Shown one piece after another: positions 7,761 through 18,120 of a stretch of 64,000 nt of DNA (position 1 is its first letter; each line of letters opens with the position of its first letter). This stretch comes from Gemmatimonadota bacterium (GTDB lineage: Bacteria > Gemmatimonadota > Gemmatimonadetes > Gemmatimonadales > GWC2-71-9): the NCBI GenBank assembly GCA_040388535.1, contig JAZKBR010000009.1:129764-193763 (forward strand). The letters run 5' to 3'. The position numbers and the translations under genes are program-made. Under the pieces are notes generated by a model. The model saw only the letters and a list, made by a program, of their open reading frames with translations, searched no databases and was not told where the DNA came from.

Positions 7761-8923
7761 TTCGTCGCGCCGGGCTCATCGTGCTTGATGGTCTTGGCGT
7801 CGGCACCGCGCATGACACGGCGGCCTACGGCGACCTCGGTTCGGCCACGCTCGGCAACGTGATGCGCTCGGCCGCTGGGCTGCAGCTCCCCAACCTCGAA
7901 GCGATGGGGCTCGGGCTCTGTGGCGATAGCGGACTCCCTCCCGTCACCGCGCCGACCGCAGCACATGGTGTCGCCGAGCCGGGGAGCCCGGGGAAGGACA
8001 GCACCACCGGCCACTGGGAACTCTGTGGCGTCATTCTCAAGGAACCCTTTCCCACCTACCCGAAGGGATTCCCGCAGCCTCTGCTCGACGAATTCGCCCG
8101 GCTGACCGGCCGTGGCGTCCTCGGCAACGTGGCGGCCTCCGGGACCGCGATCCTCGACCAACTCGGTGCGGAACATCTCGCGACGGGCAAGTGGATCGTC
8201 TACACGTCAGCGGATTCGGTTTTTCAGGTCGCGGCGCACGAGGATGTCGTCTCGCTGGCCGAACTCTATGCAGGCTGCCAGATCGCCCGCGATCTGCTGA
8301 AAGGCGAGCACGGAGTGTCACGAGTGATCGCGCGACCCTTCCGCGGAACTCGCGGCGCCTGGCAGCGTACGGCGAACCGGAAGGACTTCTCGTCGCAGCC
8401 GATCGGTGAGACCCTGCTCGATCGTCTCGCCGCGCAGCACATCCCCGTGGTCGGTGTCGGGAAGGTTGATGACCTTTTCGCCGGTCGAGGGGTCACCAGT
8501 ATCCACACCCCGACGAATCGGGATGCCTACGAGTTGATCGAAGGAGCGATGCTGGCGATGCGGCGGGGCTTTCTCTTTGCCAACGTGATCGAGTTCGACC
8601 AGAGCTGGGGTCACCGCAACGATGTGACGGGTTTCCGGAGCGGGCTCGAGGAGCTGGATCGCTGGATGCCGCGGATCCTGCGGCAGGTTCGGGACGAGGA
8701 CCTGATTATCTTCACGGCCGACCACGGCAACGATCCGACGACGCCGTCGACGGACCACGCCCGGGAACAGGTACCGATCCTGGTCGCGGGACCACGGGTC
8801 CGGCCGGTCAGCATCGGGGTCCGCCAGACCTTTGCCGATGTCGGGCAAACCATTGCGGAATTCCTCGGTCTGCCCCCGCTAGCGGCAGGAACCTCGTTTC
8901 TGAGCGAGGTCTGGACTGGATGA
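7757..8923 (+). CDS. deoB: Phosphopentomutase
   Basis: It converts (deoxy)ribose 1-phosphate to the 5-phosphate in nucleoside salvage. It belongs to the alkaline phosphatase superfamily. Visible metal and active-site regions are the N-terminal LIVLDGLGVG, the phospho-acceptor region PGKDSTTGHWE and the C-terminal TADHGNDPTTPSTDH. The protein is 388 residues, normal length. The GTG start at 7757 overlaps the previous stop (GTGA). Its partner cdd follows directly, which makes a nucleoside-salvage pair. Confidence 0.95.
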   Translation: MIRRAGLIVLDGLGVGTAHDTAAYGDLGSATLGNVMRSAAGLQLPNLEAMGLGLCGDSGLPPVTAPTAAHGVAEPGSPGKDSTTGHWELCGVILKEPFPTYPKGFPQPLLDEFARLTGRGVLGNVAASGTAILDQLGAEHLATGKWIVYTSADSVFQVAAHEDVVSLAELYAGCQIARDLLKGEHGVSRVIARPFRGTRGAWQRTANRKDFSSQPIGETLLDRLAAQHIPVVGVGKVDDLFAGRGVTSIHTPTNRDAYELIEGAMLAMRRGFLFANVIEFDQSWGHRNDVTGFRSGLEELDRWMPRILRQVRDEDLIIFTADHGNDPTTPSTDHAREQVPILVAGPRVRPVSIGVRQTFADVGQTIAEFLGLPPLAAGTSFLSEVWTG

Positions 8924-9303
8924 CTGATCTGCGAACTGCGGCGGAAGCCGCTCGAGCACGCGCTTACGCCCCGTATTCCGGCTTTCACGTCGGTGCGGCG
9001 CTGGAGACTGAGGAGGGTACCATCGTCACCGGTTGCAACGTCGAAAATGCCTCATACGGGCTGACTATCTGCGCGGAGCGCAGTGCCGTGGTCGCGGCCG
9101 TGGCGGCGGGCCACCGTCGTTTCGTGCGCCTGGCACTGGTGAGTGACGCGCCTGAGCCCATCGCCCCGTGCGGGGCGTGTCGGCAGGTGCTCGCCGAGTT
9201 CGGGCTGCAGTTGCAGGTCGACTCATACGCCGGATCCGACCGGATCTCGTGGACCATGGCTGAGTTGCTCCCGGCCTCCTTCAACCGCGACGTGCTGCAG
9301 TGA
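8920..9303 (+). CDS. cdd: Cytidine deaminase
   Basis: It deaminates cytidine and deoxycytidine to the uridine forms. It is a homotetramer-type enzyme of 127 residues. Zinc ligands are Cys51 in CAER, Cys84 and Cys87 in PCGACRQ, with Glu53 as the proton shuttle. The N-terminal APYSGFHVGAAL block binds substrate. It is coupled to deoB by an ATGA overlap and to the next gene by GTGA. Confidence 0.96.
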   Translation: MTDLRTAAEAARARAYAPYSGFHVGAALETEEGTIVTGCNVENASYGLTICAERSAVVAAVAAGHRRFVRLALVSDAPEPIAPCGACRQVLAEFGLQLQVDSYAGSDRISWTMAELLPASFNRDVLQ

Positions 9304-10493
9304 AGCGATGGCCCCTGGTGGTGATGGCAGCGATGATGCTGGTGACTGCCTGTACCCAGAAGCTCACGACGCCGGCCGATTGTCCGGCGCTTTGTCCCGG
9401 CGGCCAGAGCGCCTTCCGCGACACCATTCTCGACGCCGAGATCGGGCTCGACTCGAGCTACTCGGGATACACGTCGACGCTCGACGCGACCGGGCTCCTC
9501 GCGTCCAATGGTGGCGGCTACGGTGAGTCACGCGCCATTGTGAAGTTCCTGCAGCGCGGGGACTCGATCCTCGTCCGCGATACCAATCGCACCTTCACGG
9601 TCGATTCCGCAGTCATCCAGGTGACGCTCCAGAAGCGGGATCTTGCCGTCGCTGATCTGGTGCTGGAGTTCTACCGATTGCCCCGTTCCGTGGACACACT
9701 CACGCCGTTCGAGACGGTCGATCCGTTGATGACACCGGCCAACAAGCTGGGAGAGATCGCTGTCGCGAACGCGGCAGCGTCGGGACTGCAGCAGCTGGTC
9801 CTCAAAGGTGATGATCTCGCGAAGCTTGCCTTCTCACCCGACGACACGACGCAACTGGTCATCGGCGTGAAATTCCGGTCGGCAGCACCAACGGGCCTGC
9901 GCTTCGGCTCGCTCCTCAGCGGCGCCGAATCGCCGCTGTACGCGACCTTCGTGCACGCGAACATTGCGGACACCACGGTTCAACGGCAGATCATCAACCG
10001 GAATCCGGCGCTGAATCTCACGCTGCGGCCGGTCGAGGCCCCTGCCAGTGCCGGGGTGCTGACTGTGGGTGGTTTCCCCGCATCGAGAGCGTTCCTCCGC
10101 TTCACACTGTCGCCCTACCTGCGCGACTCGGCACGGATCGTCCGGGCAACGCTCGAACTGACGACCTCAGAGCCGCTGTTCGGGATCCCGGGAGATTCGA
10201 CATTTCTTGATGCCCGAGCGGTGCTCAGTGATTTCGGCCCCAAGTCGCCGGTCACTTCGAGCGCCTTCGGATTCGCAACGTTGCTCCCGGGAATGTCGGC
10301 CGTGCAGATCGAGATGGTCCCCGTGGTTCAGCTCTGGCAGGGATCGGCGCCGCTCCCCTCCATCGTGCGACTTGGGCTGGCGGCGGAAGGCGCAACCTTC
10401 CTCAAGCCACTGATCAACTCGACTCGCGCCGCGACGGGCCGACCCCGGCTGCGGCTGACGTATCGACTCCCCTTCGCGTTCGAGGGCTTCTGA
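9300..10493 (+). CDS. Predicted lipoprotein, function unknown
   Basis: The protein is 397 residues with a signal peptide and lipobox LVTAC (Cys near residue 18). The mature part is rich in beta-strand patterns with repeated hydrophobic/Thr/Ser stretches and no catalytic motif that I recognise. A late RPRLRLTYRLPF strand close to the C-terminus could be a barrel or jelly-roll edge. The gene starts with GTG inside the cdd stop and ends two bases before an outer-membrane barrel gene, so the pair probably works together at the outer membrane. Confidence 0.7.
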   Translation: MKRWPLVVMAAMMLVTACTQKLTTPADCPALCPGGQSAFRDTILDAEIGLDSSYSGYTSTLDATGLLASNGGGYGESRAIVKFLQRGDSILVRDTNRTFTVDSAVIQVTLQKRDLAVADLVLEFYRLPRSVDTLTPFETVDPLMTPANKLGEIAVANAAASGLQQLVLKGDDLAKLAFSPDDTTQLVIGVKFRSAAPTGLRFGSLLSGAESPLYATFVHANIADTTVQRQIINRNPALNLTLRPVEAPASAGVLTVGGFPASRAFLRFTLSPYLRDSARIVRATLELTTSEPLFGIPGDSTFLDARAVLSDFGPKSPVTSSAFGFATLLPGMSAVQIEMVPVVQLWQGSAPLPSIVRLGLAAEGATFLKPLINSTRAATGRPRLRLTYRLPFAFEGF

Positions 10494-10495
10494 CA

Positions 10496-11656
10496 ATGCG
10501 CCGCATCCTGATTGCGCTGGCGATTGTGGGAAGCGTCCCTGCACTGGCGCGAGCCCAGTCGTCGCAGTTCGGTGTTCGCGGCCTCGGCCTCCCGGGCCGG
10601 TCGGTCTCGGCCCACTCGCTGGGAATGGCCGGCGCGTTCGGTCTGTTCGATGGTGAGTCGAGTCTCAATCCAGCTGCGCTCGGTGCACTGACCCAGACCA
10701 CGTCGCTCTTCACTTCGAGCGCATCGTGGCGGAACAGCAGCAATCCGGCAGGAACGGGGAAGGCGACTGACGCACGTTTCCCGCAGATCCTGATCGGAGG
10801 ACCGATCCCGTCGTCAAAGTTCGCCGTCGGCGTCGGCTACTCCACCTATGCCGATCGTGACTTCACGCTGGTGTCGACCGGAGTCGCCTCGCCACGCGGC
10901 GAGCCGATCAATGTCACCGATACCCTCACATCGCTGGGCGGCATCAATGATCTCCGCCTCGGTGTCGCGTATGTGGCGTCGCCGCGGGTCCTCTTCGGCG
11001 CCGGCGTGCACTTTCTCACCGGCTCGAACCGGCTGCTGTCACGTCGCTCGTGGGCGGATACCAATTACCTGCCGATTGCCGAGAAGGCCGAACTTTCCTA
11101 CAAGGGCTTCGGTTTTTCGGCCGGCGTCCTGTTGAATCCCGCCAACGGCATTGCGATCGCGGGTGCCATCCGCCAGGACGGCAATCTCGATGTCCAGCGT
11201 GACTCGTCGAGCAGCAGCGGGACGATCAAGCTGCCGCTGACGCTGAGTGGCGGCGTCCGAGTGCGCGTGCATCGGGGGGTGGAGTTCGCCGGGACCGTCA
11301 TCCGTCGCAACTGGTCGAGTGCCGATGCGGGCCTCCGCGAAGAAGGGGCTATCGGCGCGGTGAATACTTTCGAAGCAAGTGGGGGGCTCGAGATCCTCAG
11401 CAACCTTCGTCGCCCGGCGCAGAAGCCGTTGCGACTCGGCGTGCGTTACGCGGAGCTGCCGTTCCTGCTGACGACCGCGGGTCGGCCGAAGGAAGTCGGG
11501 GTGTCGATCGGCTCCGGGCTGCGCTTTGCCGGTGACCGCGGTGGCATCGACCTGGCGCTCGAGCGCTTCCAGCGGAAGCAGGGCAGTGACTACCGCGAGA
11601 CCGGCTGGATCTTCTCGGTAGGGATTTCGGTGCGGTCGGCCGGATTCCGGCCATAG
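10496..11656 (+). CDS. Outer-membrane beta-barrel protein (FadL/PorV-like)
   Basis: It has 386 residues with a signal peptide ending ARAQS. The N-terminal LGLPGRSVSAHSLGMAGAFG with SSLNPAALG is the signature seen in FadL-like and PorV/PorQ-like barrels, where the asparagine-proline-alanine motif follows the plug. The rest alternates short beta strands (GVGYSTYADRDF, SFGFSAGVLL type). The role may be transport of hydrophobic compounds or assembly; the substrate cannot be told. It lies right after the lipoprotein gene. Confidence 0.7.
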   Translation: MRRILIALAIVGSVPALARAQSSQFGVRGLGLPGRSVSAHSLGMAGAFGLFDGESSLNPAALGALTQTTSLFTSSASWRNSSNPAGTGKATDARFPQILIGGPIPSSKFAVGVGYSTYADRDFTLVSTGVASPRGEPINVTDTLTSLGGINDLRLGVAYVASPRVLFGAGVHFLTGSNRLLSRRSWADTNYLPIAEKAELSYKGFGFSAGVLLNPANGIAIAGAIRQDGNLDVQRDSSSSSGTIKLPLTLSGGVRVRVHRGVEFAGTVIRRNWSSADAGLREEGAIGAVNTFEASGGLEILSNLRRPAQKPLRLGVRYAELPFLLTTAGRPKEVGVSIGSGLRFAGDRGGIDLALERFQRKQGSDYRETGWIFSVGISVRSAGFRP

Positions 11657-11675
11657 CGCGCTGGATGGGTTGCAG

Positions 11676-12986
11676 ATGAAGCGGATCTACATTGAGACGT
11701 ATGGCTGCCAGATGAATGTGGCCGACACCGAACTGATGTTTGGTGTCCTCGGCCGGGACGGCTACGAACCCACCGAGTCGCCCGAAGGGGCCGACGTCAT
11801 CCTCGTCAATACGTGTGCCGTCCGTGATAACGCCGAACAGCGGGTGATCGGTCGCGTCGGTGAATTGCAGCGTCACAAGTATCCCGGCAGTGTGCTCGGC
11901 GTCGTGGGCTGCATGGCGCAGCGCCTCGGTCCGATCCTGCTCGAGCGGGTACCGAAGGTCGATCTCGTCGTCGGCCCCGATGCCTATCGCAATCTCCCGG
12001 AACTGCTCCGCCACGCGGTCGGCGGCATTCGCGTTGCCGATGTGGAGTACCGCGGCTGGGAGCATTACGAAGATATCCCCCAATTGCGTGAACCGGGCCC
12101 TACCGCCTTCGTGACGGTGCAGCGGGGCTGCGACTATCGCTGCACCTTCTGTATCGTGCCGACGACCAGAGGTCCCGAGCGGAGTCGCGTGCTGGCCGAT
12201 ATCGTGCGTGAAGTCCGCGAGCTGGTCGAGACCGGAGTCAGCGAGGTCACGCTGCTCGGGCAGACAGTCAATTCATACCACGACGGGAGCGACGATTTTG
12301 CCGCGTTGCTTCGCGCCGTCGGTGCGGTGGATGGGGTGCGGCGAATTCGATTCACGTCCCCGTATCCGACCGACTTCACTCCTGGGGTGATCGAGGCGAT
12401 GGCCACGACACCGGCGGTGTGCGAACACGTGCATCTCCCGGTTCAGAGCGGATCGAACGCGGTGCTGAAGCGGATGCTTCGTCGCTACACGCGCGAGCGC
12501 TATCTCGAAGTGGTGAACGACTTGCGCACGGCGATTCCGGGGATGACGATTTCGACCGACATCATCGTCGGGTTTCCCGGCGAGACCGACGCCGACTTTG
12601 CCGAGACGCTGGCGATGGTGCAGGACGCCTCCTTCGACGAGGCCTACACCTTCAAGTACTCGGTCCGCGACGGCACGCCGGCGGTCAAGATCCCGAACCA
12701 CGTTCCGGATGACGTGGCGTCGGGGCGGCTGGAGCAGCTGATCGAGGCCGCCCGGGCCCAGTCGCGGCGTCGGAACGCGGATCGGGTCGGCGAGGTCCAC
12801 GAGGCACTCGTGGAACGGCCGGCGAAACGGGGCGACCTGATGCTGGCCCGCACCCGCCAGAATTTTCTGGTGCTCCTTGATGTTCCTGCCGATGCTATCG
12901 GCGAGTACCGGCGCGTGCGCCTCACGGGCACGACCGGGTCCACCTTTACCGGCGTCCTGTACCAGCCAGCCCTGGCGGTCCTATGA
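11676..12986 (+). CDS. miaB: tRNA-2-methylthio-N6-isopentenyladenosine synthase
   Basis: This radical-SAM methylthiotransferase modifies A37 of tRNAs reading codons that start with U. The start chosen is ATG 11676 because the family begins with the strand KRIYIETYGCQMN; a TTG six bases upstream is also open. The UPF0004 domain has the three cluster cysteines (YGCQMN, NTCAVRDNA, GCMAQ). The radical SAM motif is RGCDYRCTFC. A C-terminal TRAM domain covers about the last 65 residues. It has normal length (436 residues). It is coupled to the ComFB-like gene by ATGA. Confidence 0.95.
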   Translation: MKRIYIETYGCQMNVADTELMFGVLGRDGYEPTESPEGADVILVNTCAVRDNAEQRVIGRVGELQRHKYPGSVLGVVGCMAQRLGPILLERVPKVDLVVGPDAYRNLPELLRHAVGGIRVADVEYRGWEHYEDIPQLREPGPTAFVTVQRGCDYRCTFCIVPTTRGPERSRVLADIVREVRELVETGVSEVTLLGQTVNSYHDGSDDFAALLRAVGAVDGVRRIRFTSPYPTDFTPGVIEAMATTPAVCEHVHLPVQSGSNAVLKRMLRRYTRERYLEVVNDLRTAIPGMTISTDIIVGFPGETDADFAETLAMVQDASFDEAYTFKYSVRDGTPAVKIPNHVPDDVASGRLEQLIEAARAQSRRRNADRVGEVHEALVERPAKRGDLMLARTRQNFLVLLDVPADAIGEYRRVRLTGTTGSTFTGVLYQPALAVL

Positions 12987-13261
12987 TCGTGAATGTGATG
13001 GAGCAGCACGTGAAAGACGCGTACGAACGGCTCAAGACGTCCGTCAAGGACTTCGAGGAGTCGCCGCGTCATCGCGATGATGTGGTGGTGTATGCCCTGA
13101 ACCGGTTGCCGCCGAAGTACGTGGTCAGCAATGCCGGCAAGGCGGTCACCGAGGCCGCGCTCGATGCGCCGCAGCATCGGACCGCGATCGAGGTGCAGGT
13201 CTTCGAAGCACTTCGGCAGGTGGCGCGCGTGCCACGCAACGACCGCCCACCCGCAGATTGA
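12983..13261 (+). CDS. ComFB-like late competence protein
   Basis: The product is 92 residues with the pattern NVMEQHVKDAYERL, then DDVVVYALNRLPPKYVVS, then EVQVFEALRQVAR, which fits the ComFB family. The cysteine pair that binds zinc in Bacillus ComFB is missing here. It directly precedes comEC, so a link to DNA uptake is plausible. Related ComFB proteins in cyanobacteria are reported as cyclic-dinucleotide receptors, so a regulatory role is also possible. Function is inferred. Confidence 0.8.
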   Translation: MIVNVMEQHVKDAYERLKTSVKDFEESPRHRDDVVVYALNRLPPKYVVSNAGKAVTEAALDAPQHRTAIEVQVFEALRQVARVPRNDRPPAD

Positions 13262-15636
13262 TGCGGGCGCCACCGGGCGCCATGATTCTGCTGGTGGCAT
13301 ATGGGGCCGGTCTCGTGACCGGCCTTTCGCGTTTCCTGGACCCAGTCATCCTGTTGCCGCTCCTGCTCGCGGCGGGGTGGGTCCTCCGTCGATCAACTTG
13401 GGCTGTAACTGCGATCGCCTGTGCGAGCGGGATCGCGGTGGGTTGCTGGAGCCGCACAACCATTACCGAGCGTTGCGTCGCCTCGCTCCGGCCGGGAGAG
13501 CAACAGCTCGTGCTCCGCACCGAGGAGCCCGGCAGTGCGACCGGCCGCGTGTCGTTGCCGACCCGGGGGTGCCGCGGCGACGTGGTCGCGCGCTGGCCGG
13601 TGAATGCGAACGTCGGGGCGGGGCACGATGTTGGCGTGGTCGCGCGGTGGATTCCGCGGCCGCCGCGCCTCGGACGACCCGACGGCCTGCTCGTGGTGAC
13701 CCGGGTGTTGCGGGTTACGGGCGACCCCGGGCGCATCGATTCACTGCGCACAGTTCTGACGACAGCGAGCGTCCGACTCTATGGAGCGCAGTCCCCGCTG
13801 GTGGACGCGCTCATCACCGGCCGACGTGGCGCGATCGATCCCACGCTCAGCCGGGCCTTCGCTGCCGCTGGCCTGGTGCATCTTCTGGCCATTTCGGGTT
13901 CTCACATCGCCGTGATCGCGGGCTGGGTATTGCTGGTGTTGCGACTGCTGCGTGTGTCTCGTCATCGCGGCGAAGCGCTCGCGGTGGCGGCCGCAACCGG
14001 ATACACGGCCTTCATCGGCTGGCCACCCTCCGCGGTTCGCGCAGCGGCACTGATGGCGCTGGTTGCCTGGTGTCGCTGGCGGCAGCGTCATGTGCGCGGA
14101 GTGGCCCTGCTCGGGGCCAGCGCATTGCTGGTGCTCTGGTGCGATGCCTGGGCGATCAGCGATGTGGGAGCGTGGTTGTCGGTGCTCGCACTCGCGGGTG
14201 TGAGTGCGGCGACCCGCTGGAGTGATCGCGCCATCAGTGCGTCGGTGTGGGTGCGCACCCTCAGCGGTTCGGTGGGGGCCACCCTCACCACGGCGCCACT
14301 GACGGCCTTCGCCTTCGGGCAGGTCGCCCCGATCGGAATCCTGTTGAACCTCGTGGCGGTCCCGCTCACGGCGCTGCTGGTACCGGTGCTGCTCGTCTCG
14401 CTGCTGTTGTGGCATCCCCTGCCGGTTGCCGCCTCGGCCTTCGCGACTTCGGCAGCGCTCCTGCTGCGACTCCTGGTTGGCGTGGCACGGGTCGGGGCGA
14501 TGGCTCCAGGGGCGGCCACTGCAGGTGACTCGGGGTTCGCCGCCGCGTTGCCGTGGCTCGTCGCACTCGCAGCGGCAGGATGGGTGGTGTACGGGCAGAC
14601 TGCGCCGCGCGAAGCAGCTCGACGACTCGGCTGGGTGGTCGCGGTCGTGCTCTGGCTCCTGCTCGCCCCACGTGGTCCCCGTGCGCCGGATCTCGGGAGC
14701 GGTGGGCTGGCGTTACTTTTCGCCGATGTTGGCCAAGGCGACGCGGCCCTGATCAGGACACCAGGGGGACACTGGTTCGCGGTGGACGCCGGGCCGATCG
14801 ATCCTGGGGGTCGCGACGCCGGTCACAAGGTGCTGCTGCCGTTGCTGGCGCAGGAGCAGGTCGGGCGGCTCGAGGCGTTGATCCTGTCGCACGCGCATCG
14901 TGACCACGTGGGCGGTGCTGCCGCCCTGGTCAACGAGCTTGATATTGGCGTCGTGGTGGAGCCGGGCGAGGCGTTCAGTGATAGCGCCTACGATGACTGG
15001 CTCACCGCGGTGGCGCAGCGAGGCGTGCGTTGGCACCCGGCGCGGCGCGGGACTGAGTGGACGGTTGATGGGGTGCGGTTCGCCGTCCTGCATCCTCCCC
15101 TCGAGTGGCCACGACAGGGTGACGACCTCAATGAAGATTCGGTCGTGCTCTCTGTGTCGTACGGCAACTTTACTGCGTTGCTGATGGGCGACGCCGGCTT
15201 CGTGGCGGAGTCGTCACTCGCTGGATCGTTGCCCGAAGCTGACTTGCTCAAGGTGGGGCACCACGGCTCGCGGTGGGCCAGCGGAGTGCCCTTTCTTGCA
15301 ATGACACGCCCTGTGGCAGGGATCATCAGTGTAGGCAGGAATCGGTACGGTCATCCTGCGCCCGAGACACTCGCGCGCCTGGCCGATGCCGGAACCCGGG
15401 TGTGGCGGACTGATCTGGAAGGAACCACCACGGTGCTCACCGATGGTGTCACGTTCACTGTTCACGGGGGCCGGACCTCGGCCACCTATGCTGCGAGGGC
15501 CCGTCGTGGGCCAAGGAGACGCCGTGCTGGAACGCCGCCTCGGACGGACCAAGGTGACTACGCTGGAGCGCTTCATCCTGGGTCAGGAGCGCGACCATCC
15601 CGGTGCCACGGGGGAGCTCACCAACCTCCTCTATGA
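13261..15636 (+). CDS. comEC: DNA uptake channel protein ComEC/Rec2
   Basis: ComEC carries single-stranded DNA across the inner membrane during natural transformation. The start chosen is ATG 13261 (TTG 13258 is also open). The N-terminus has membrane helices and a DUF4131-like periplasmic part. The competence domain includes [15 protein letters not shown] followed by many helices. The C-terminal metallo-beta-lactamase-like domain shows [22 protein letters not shown] and [14 protein letters not shown]. The natural domain end is near 15475. The frame then runs on as an Arg-rich, low-complexity tail of about 54 residues that overlaps fbp by 113 bases. Other competence genes (ComEA, pili) are not in the window. 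Confidence 0.92.
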   Translation: MRAPPGAMILLVAYGAGLVTGLSRFLDPVILLPLLLAAGWVLRRSTWAVTAIACASGIAVGCWSRTTITERCVASLRPGEQQLVLRTEEPGSATGRVSLPTRGCRGDVVARWPVNANVGAGHDVGVVARWIPRPPRLGRPDGLLVVTRVLRVTGDPGRIDSLRTVLTTASVRLYGAQSPLVDALITGRRGAIDPTLSRAFAAAGLVHLLAISGSHIAVIAGWVLLVLRLLRVSRHRGEALAVAAATGYTAFIGWPPSAVRAAALMALVAWCRWRQRHVRGVALLGASALLVLWCDAWAISDVGAWLSVLALAGVSAATRWSDRAISASVWVRTLSGSVGATLTTAPLTAFAFGQVAPIGILLNLVAVPLTALLVPVLLVSLLLWHPLPVAASAFATSAALLLRLLVGVARVGAMAPGAATAGDSGFAAALPWLVALAAAGWVVYGQTAPREAARRLGWVVAVVLWLLLAPRGPRAPDLGSGGLALLFADVGQGDAALIRTPGGHWFAVDAGPIDPGGRDAGHKVLLPLLAQEQVGRLEALILSHAHRDHVGGAAALVNELDIGVVVEPGEAFSDSAYDDWLTAVAQRGVRWHPARRGTEWTVDGVRFAVLHPPLEWPRQGDDLNEDSVVLSVSYGNFTALLMGDAGFVAESSLAGSLPEADLLKVGHHGSRWASGVPFLAMTRPVAGIISVGRNRYGHPAPETLARLADAGTRVWRTDLEGTTTVLTDGVTFTVHGGRTSATYAARARRGPRRRRAGTPPRTDQGDYAGALHPGSGARPSRCHGGAHQPPL

Positions 15637-16555
15637 CGTGGCACTCGCGGCCAAGGTGATCGCCTCCCAGATCCGCCGTGCCGGCCTCGTGAACATCCTC
15701 GGCAGCGCCGGCACCAGCAACGTGCAGGATGAGGAGCAGCAGAAGCTCGATATCTTCGCCAACGAAACGATGAAGAACGCGCTCAACCACACCGGGCGCG
15801 TGTGCGCCATGGCGTCTGAGGAAGATGAGGAGCTGATCCCGATTCCCGACGGAGTGCCGGCCGGCAAGTACGCGGTGCTCTTCGATCCGCTCGATGGCTC
15901 CGCCAACATCGACGTCAATGCCGCGGTGGGCACCATCTTCTCGATCTATCATCGGGTCACCACCGAGGGCCCGGGGCAGCTCGCCGACGTGCTGCAGCCG
16001 GGCTCAGAGATCGTGGCGGCCGGCTATGTGATGTACGGCTCCAGCGTGATGATGGTCTATTCGGCGGGTCATGGGGTCCACGGCTTCACACTCGATCCGA
16101 CCATCGGCGAGTTTCTCCTCTCGCACGAGGACATCACCACGCCGGGTACCGGCAAGTACTACAGCGTGAACGAATCGAACTTCGGGCGATGGTCTCGCGC
16201 GATGCAGCGTGCCGTGCGAGGATTCCACGGCGACGACCCGGCGCGGCTCAAGGGAAAGAACTCCCGCTACATCGGCTCGCTGGTGGCCGACTTCCATCGC
16301 AACCTGATCGGCGGCGGGGTCTTCCTCTATCCGGGCGACACCAAGAACACCAACGGCAAGCTGCGCCTGCTCTATGAGTGCGCGCCAATGGCGTTCCTGG
16401 CGGAGATGGCCGGCGGCGCGGCGACGGATGGCACTACACGCATCCTCGACATCGTTCCGACGGCGCTGCACCAGCGCACCCCGCTCGTGATTGGCGGCAA
16501 GGATGACGTCGCATACGTCGCAAAGGTGATTCGCGAAGTCGAGGGTGGCGCGTGA
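15524..16555 (+). CDS. fbp: Fructose-1,6-bisphosphatase, class I
   Basis: It hydrolyses fructose 1,6-bisphosphate in gluconeogenesis. The start is GTG 15524, because AAGGAG lies five bases upstream; this gives 343 residues beginning [11 protein letters not shown]. The metal site [13 protein letters not shown] is intact, as are the EEDEE segment and the sugar-phosphate binding [15 protein letters not shown] region near the C-terminus. The first 113 bases overlap the tail of comEC in another frame. The next gene overlaps by GTGA. Confidence 0.95.
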   Translation: MLERRLGRTKVTTLERFILGQERDHPGATGELTNLLYDVALAAKVIASQIRRAGLVNILGSAGTSNVQDEEQQKLDIFANETMKNALNHTGRVCAMASEEDEELIPIPDGVPAGKYAVLFDPLDGSANIDVNAAVGTIFSIYHRVTTEGPGQLADVLQPGSEIVAAGYVMYGSSVMMVYSAGHGVHGFTLDPTIGEFLLSHEDITTPGTGKYYSVNESNFGRWSRAMQRAVRGFHGDDPARLKGKNSRYIGSLVADFHRNLIGGGVFLYPGDTKNTNGKLRLLYECAPMAFLAEMAGGAATDGTTRILDIVPTALHQRTPLVIGGKDDVAYVAKVIREVEGGA

Positions 16556-18120
16556 CCAAGCCGCTGCGAGTGGACGGGCCGCAGGTGCCGCGCCCAGCCG
16601 ACTGGGACGGCGACCCGGCACGAGACCTTGGTGAACCGGGACAGTTCCCATTCACGCGTGGCCCCTATGCCGAGATGTACACCCGGCGGCCGTGGACGAT
16701 GCGCCAGTACGCCGGATTCGGCACAGCGACCGCGACGAATCTCCGTTTCCGTGCACTGCTCGCGGCGGGGCAGACGGGGCTCTCGACGGCATTCGACCTC
16801 CCCACGCAGATGGGGTATGACTCCGACCACCCGATGGCGGCCGGCGAAGTTGGTCGCGTCGGAGTGGCCATCGATACGGTCGACGACCTGCGCCTGCTCT
16901 TCGCCGAGATCCCGCTCGATCGCGTCAGTACCTCCATGACCATCAACGCGACGGCCGCAATTCTCCTGGCGATGTACATCGTCGTCGGCGAGGAGCAGGG
17001 CGTGGCGGCGAAGGCGCTCAGCGGCACCATTCAGAATGACATCCTCAAGGAATACATCGCGCGCGGGACGTATGTCTTTCCCGCGGCTCCTTCGCTGCGC
17101 CTGATCACGGACATTTTCCGCTTCGTGTCGGATGAGGAGATGAACTTCAATCCGATCTCGATCTCGGGCTACCATATGCGCGAGGCCGGGGCGACGGCGG
17201 TACAGGAGGTGGCCTTCACCCTCGCCAACGCGCTCGAATACGTCCGGCGCGGAATCGACGCCGGCGTGCCGCTCGCTTCCTTCGGCCCGCGACTTTCATT
17301 CTTCTTCGCGGCGCACAACGATCTCTTCGAGGAAGTCGCCAAGTTCCGGGCGGCCCGTCGGCTCTATGCCCGCCTGATGCGCGAGCGATTCGGGGCCGAC
17401 GATTCTTCGGCGCGCCTGCGCTTCCACACGCAGACCGGCGGCGTGACCCTGCAGGCCCAGCAGCCGCTCAATAATGTGGTGCGGGTCACCGTGCAGGGTC
17501 TCGCGGCCGTGCTTGGTGGCACGCAGTCGTTGCATACCAACGGCTATGACGAGGCACTCGCGCTTCCGACCGAAGCGTCGGCGACGCTCGCGCTCCGCAC
17601 CCAGCAGCTACTCGCTTTCGAGAGTGGCATGACGCGCGCCGTCGACCCGCTCGCCGGCAGCTGGTATGTCGAGGCACTCACCGATCGGATCGAGGCCGAG
17701 GCACGCGCCCTCATCGAAGAGGTCGACGCGCTCGGTGGCGCGGCCGCCGCGGTCGAACAGGAATTCTTCCAGCGGGCCATTGCCGAAAGCGCGTGGGCGA
17801 TGCAGCAGGCGCAGGAGTCGGGCGAACTCACGGTGGTCGGTGTCAATCGCTTTACCGATGGCAGCACATCGCCGGTGATCCCGGCGCCTGACTTCAAGGA
17901 GCTCGAGCGCGAACAGCGGAGCCGGCTGGCCGCGACCCGGGCATCGCGAGATGCGAATGCGGTATCGGCCTCCCTCGCCGAAGTGCGTCGGGCGGCGGGA
18001 ACCACCGATTCGATGATGCCGCCGATTATCGCGGCGGTACGAGTCCGGGCCTCACTCGGCGAAATCAGTGACGCGTTGCGCGGGGTCTGGGGTGTCTATC
18101 GCGGTGGGCACGCCGGGTGA
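16552..18120 (+). CDS. Cobalamin-dependent acyl-CoA mutase, catalytic (large) subunit
   Basis: It belongs to the methylmalonyl-CoA mutase family: radical rearrangement of methylmalonyl-CoA/succinyl-CoA or isobutyryl/butyryl-CoA using adenosylcobalamin. At 522 residues it has only the TIM-barrel substrate domain ([87 protein letters not shown]). The C-terminal B12-binding domain of about 130 residues with DxHxxG is missing, so a separate small subunit must be encoded elsewhere. The FDLPTQ variant resembles isobutyryl-CoA and archaeal-type mutases, so I leave the substrate open. It starts with GTG within the fbp stop. Confidence 0.9.
   Translation: MTKPLRVDGPQVPRPADWDGDPARDLGEPGQFPFTRGPYAEMYTRRPWTMRQYAGFGTATATNLRFRALLAAGQTGLSTAFDLPTQMGYDSDHPMAAGEVGRVGVAIDTVDDLRLLFAEIPLDRVSTSMTINATAAILLAMYIVVGEEQGVAAKALSGTIQNDILKEYIARGTYVFPAAPSLRLITDIFRFVSDEEMNFNPISISGYHMREAGATAVQEVAFTLANALEYVRRGIDAGVPLASFGPRLSFFFAAHNDLFEEVAKFRAARRLYARLMRERFGADDSSARLRFHTQTGGVTLQAQQPLNNVVRVTVQGLAAVLGGTQSLHTNGYDEALALPTEASATLALRTQQLLAFESGMTRAVDPLAGSWYVEALTDRIEAEARALIEEVDALGGAAAAVEQEFFQRAIAESAWAMQQAQESGELTVVGVNRFTDGSTSPVIPAPDFKELEREQRSRLAATRASRDANAVSASLAEVRRAAGTTDSMMPPIIAAVRVRASLGEISDALRGVWGVYRGGHAG

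Noticed and set aside
13131..14225. 364-codon + strand frame over comEC
   Set aside because: Out-of-frame shadow; comEC motifs in the other frame are unambiguous.
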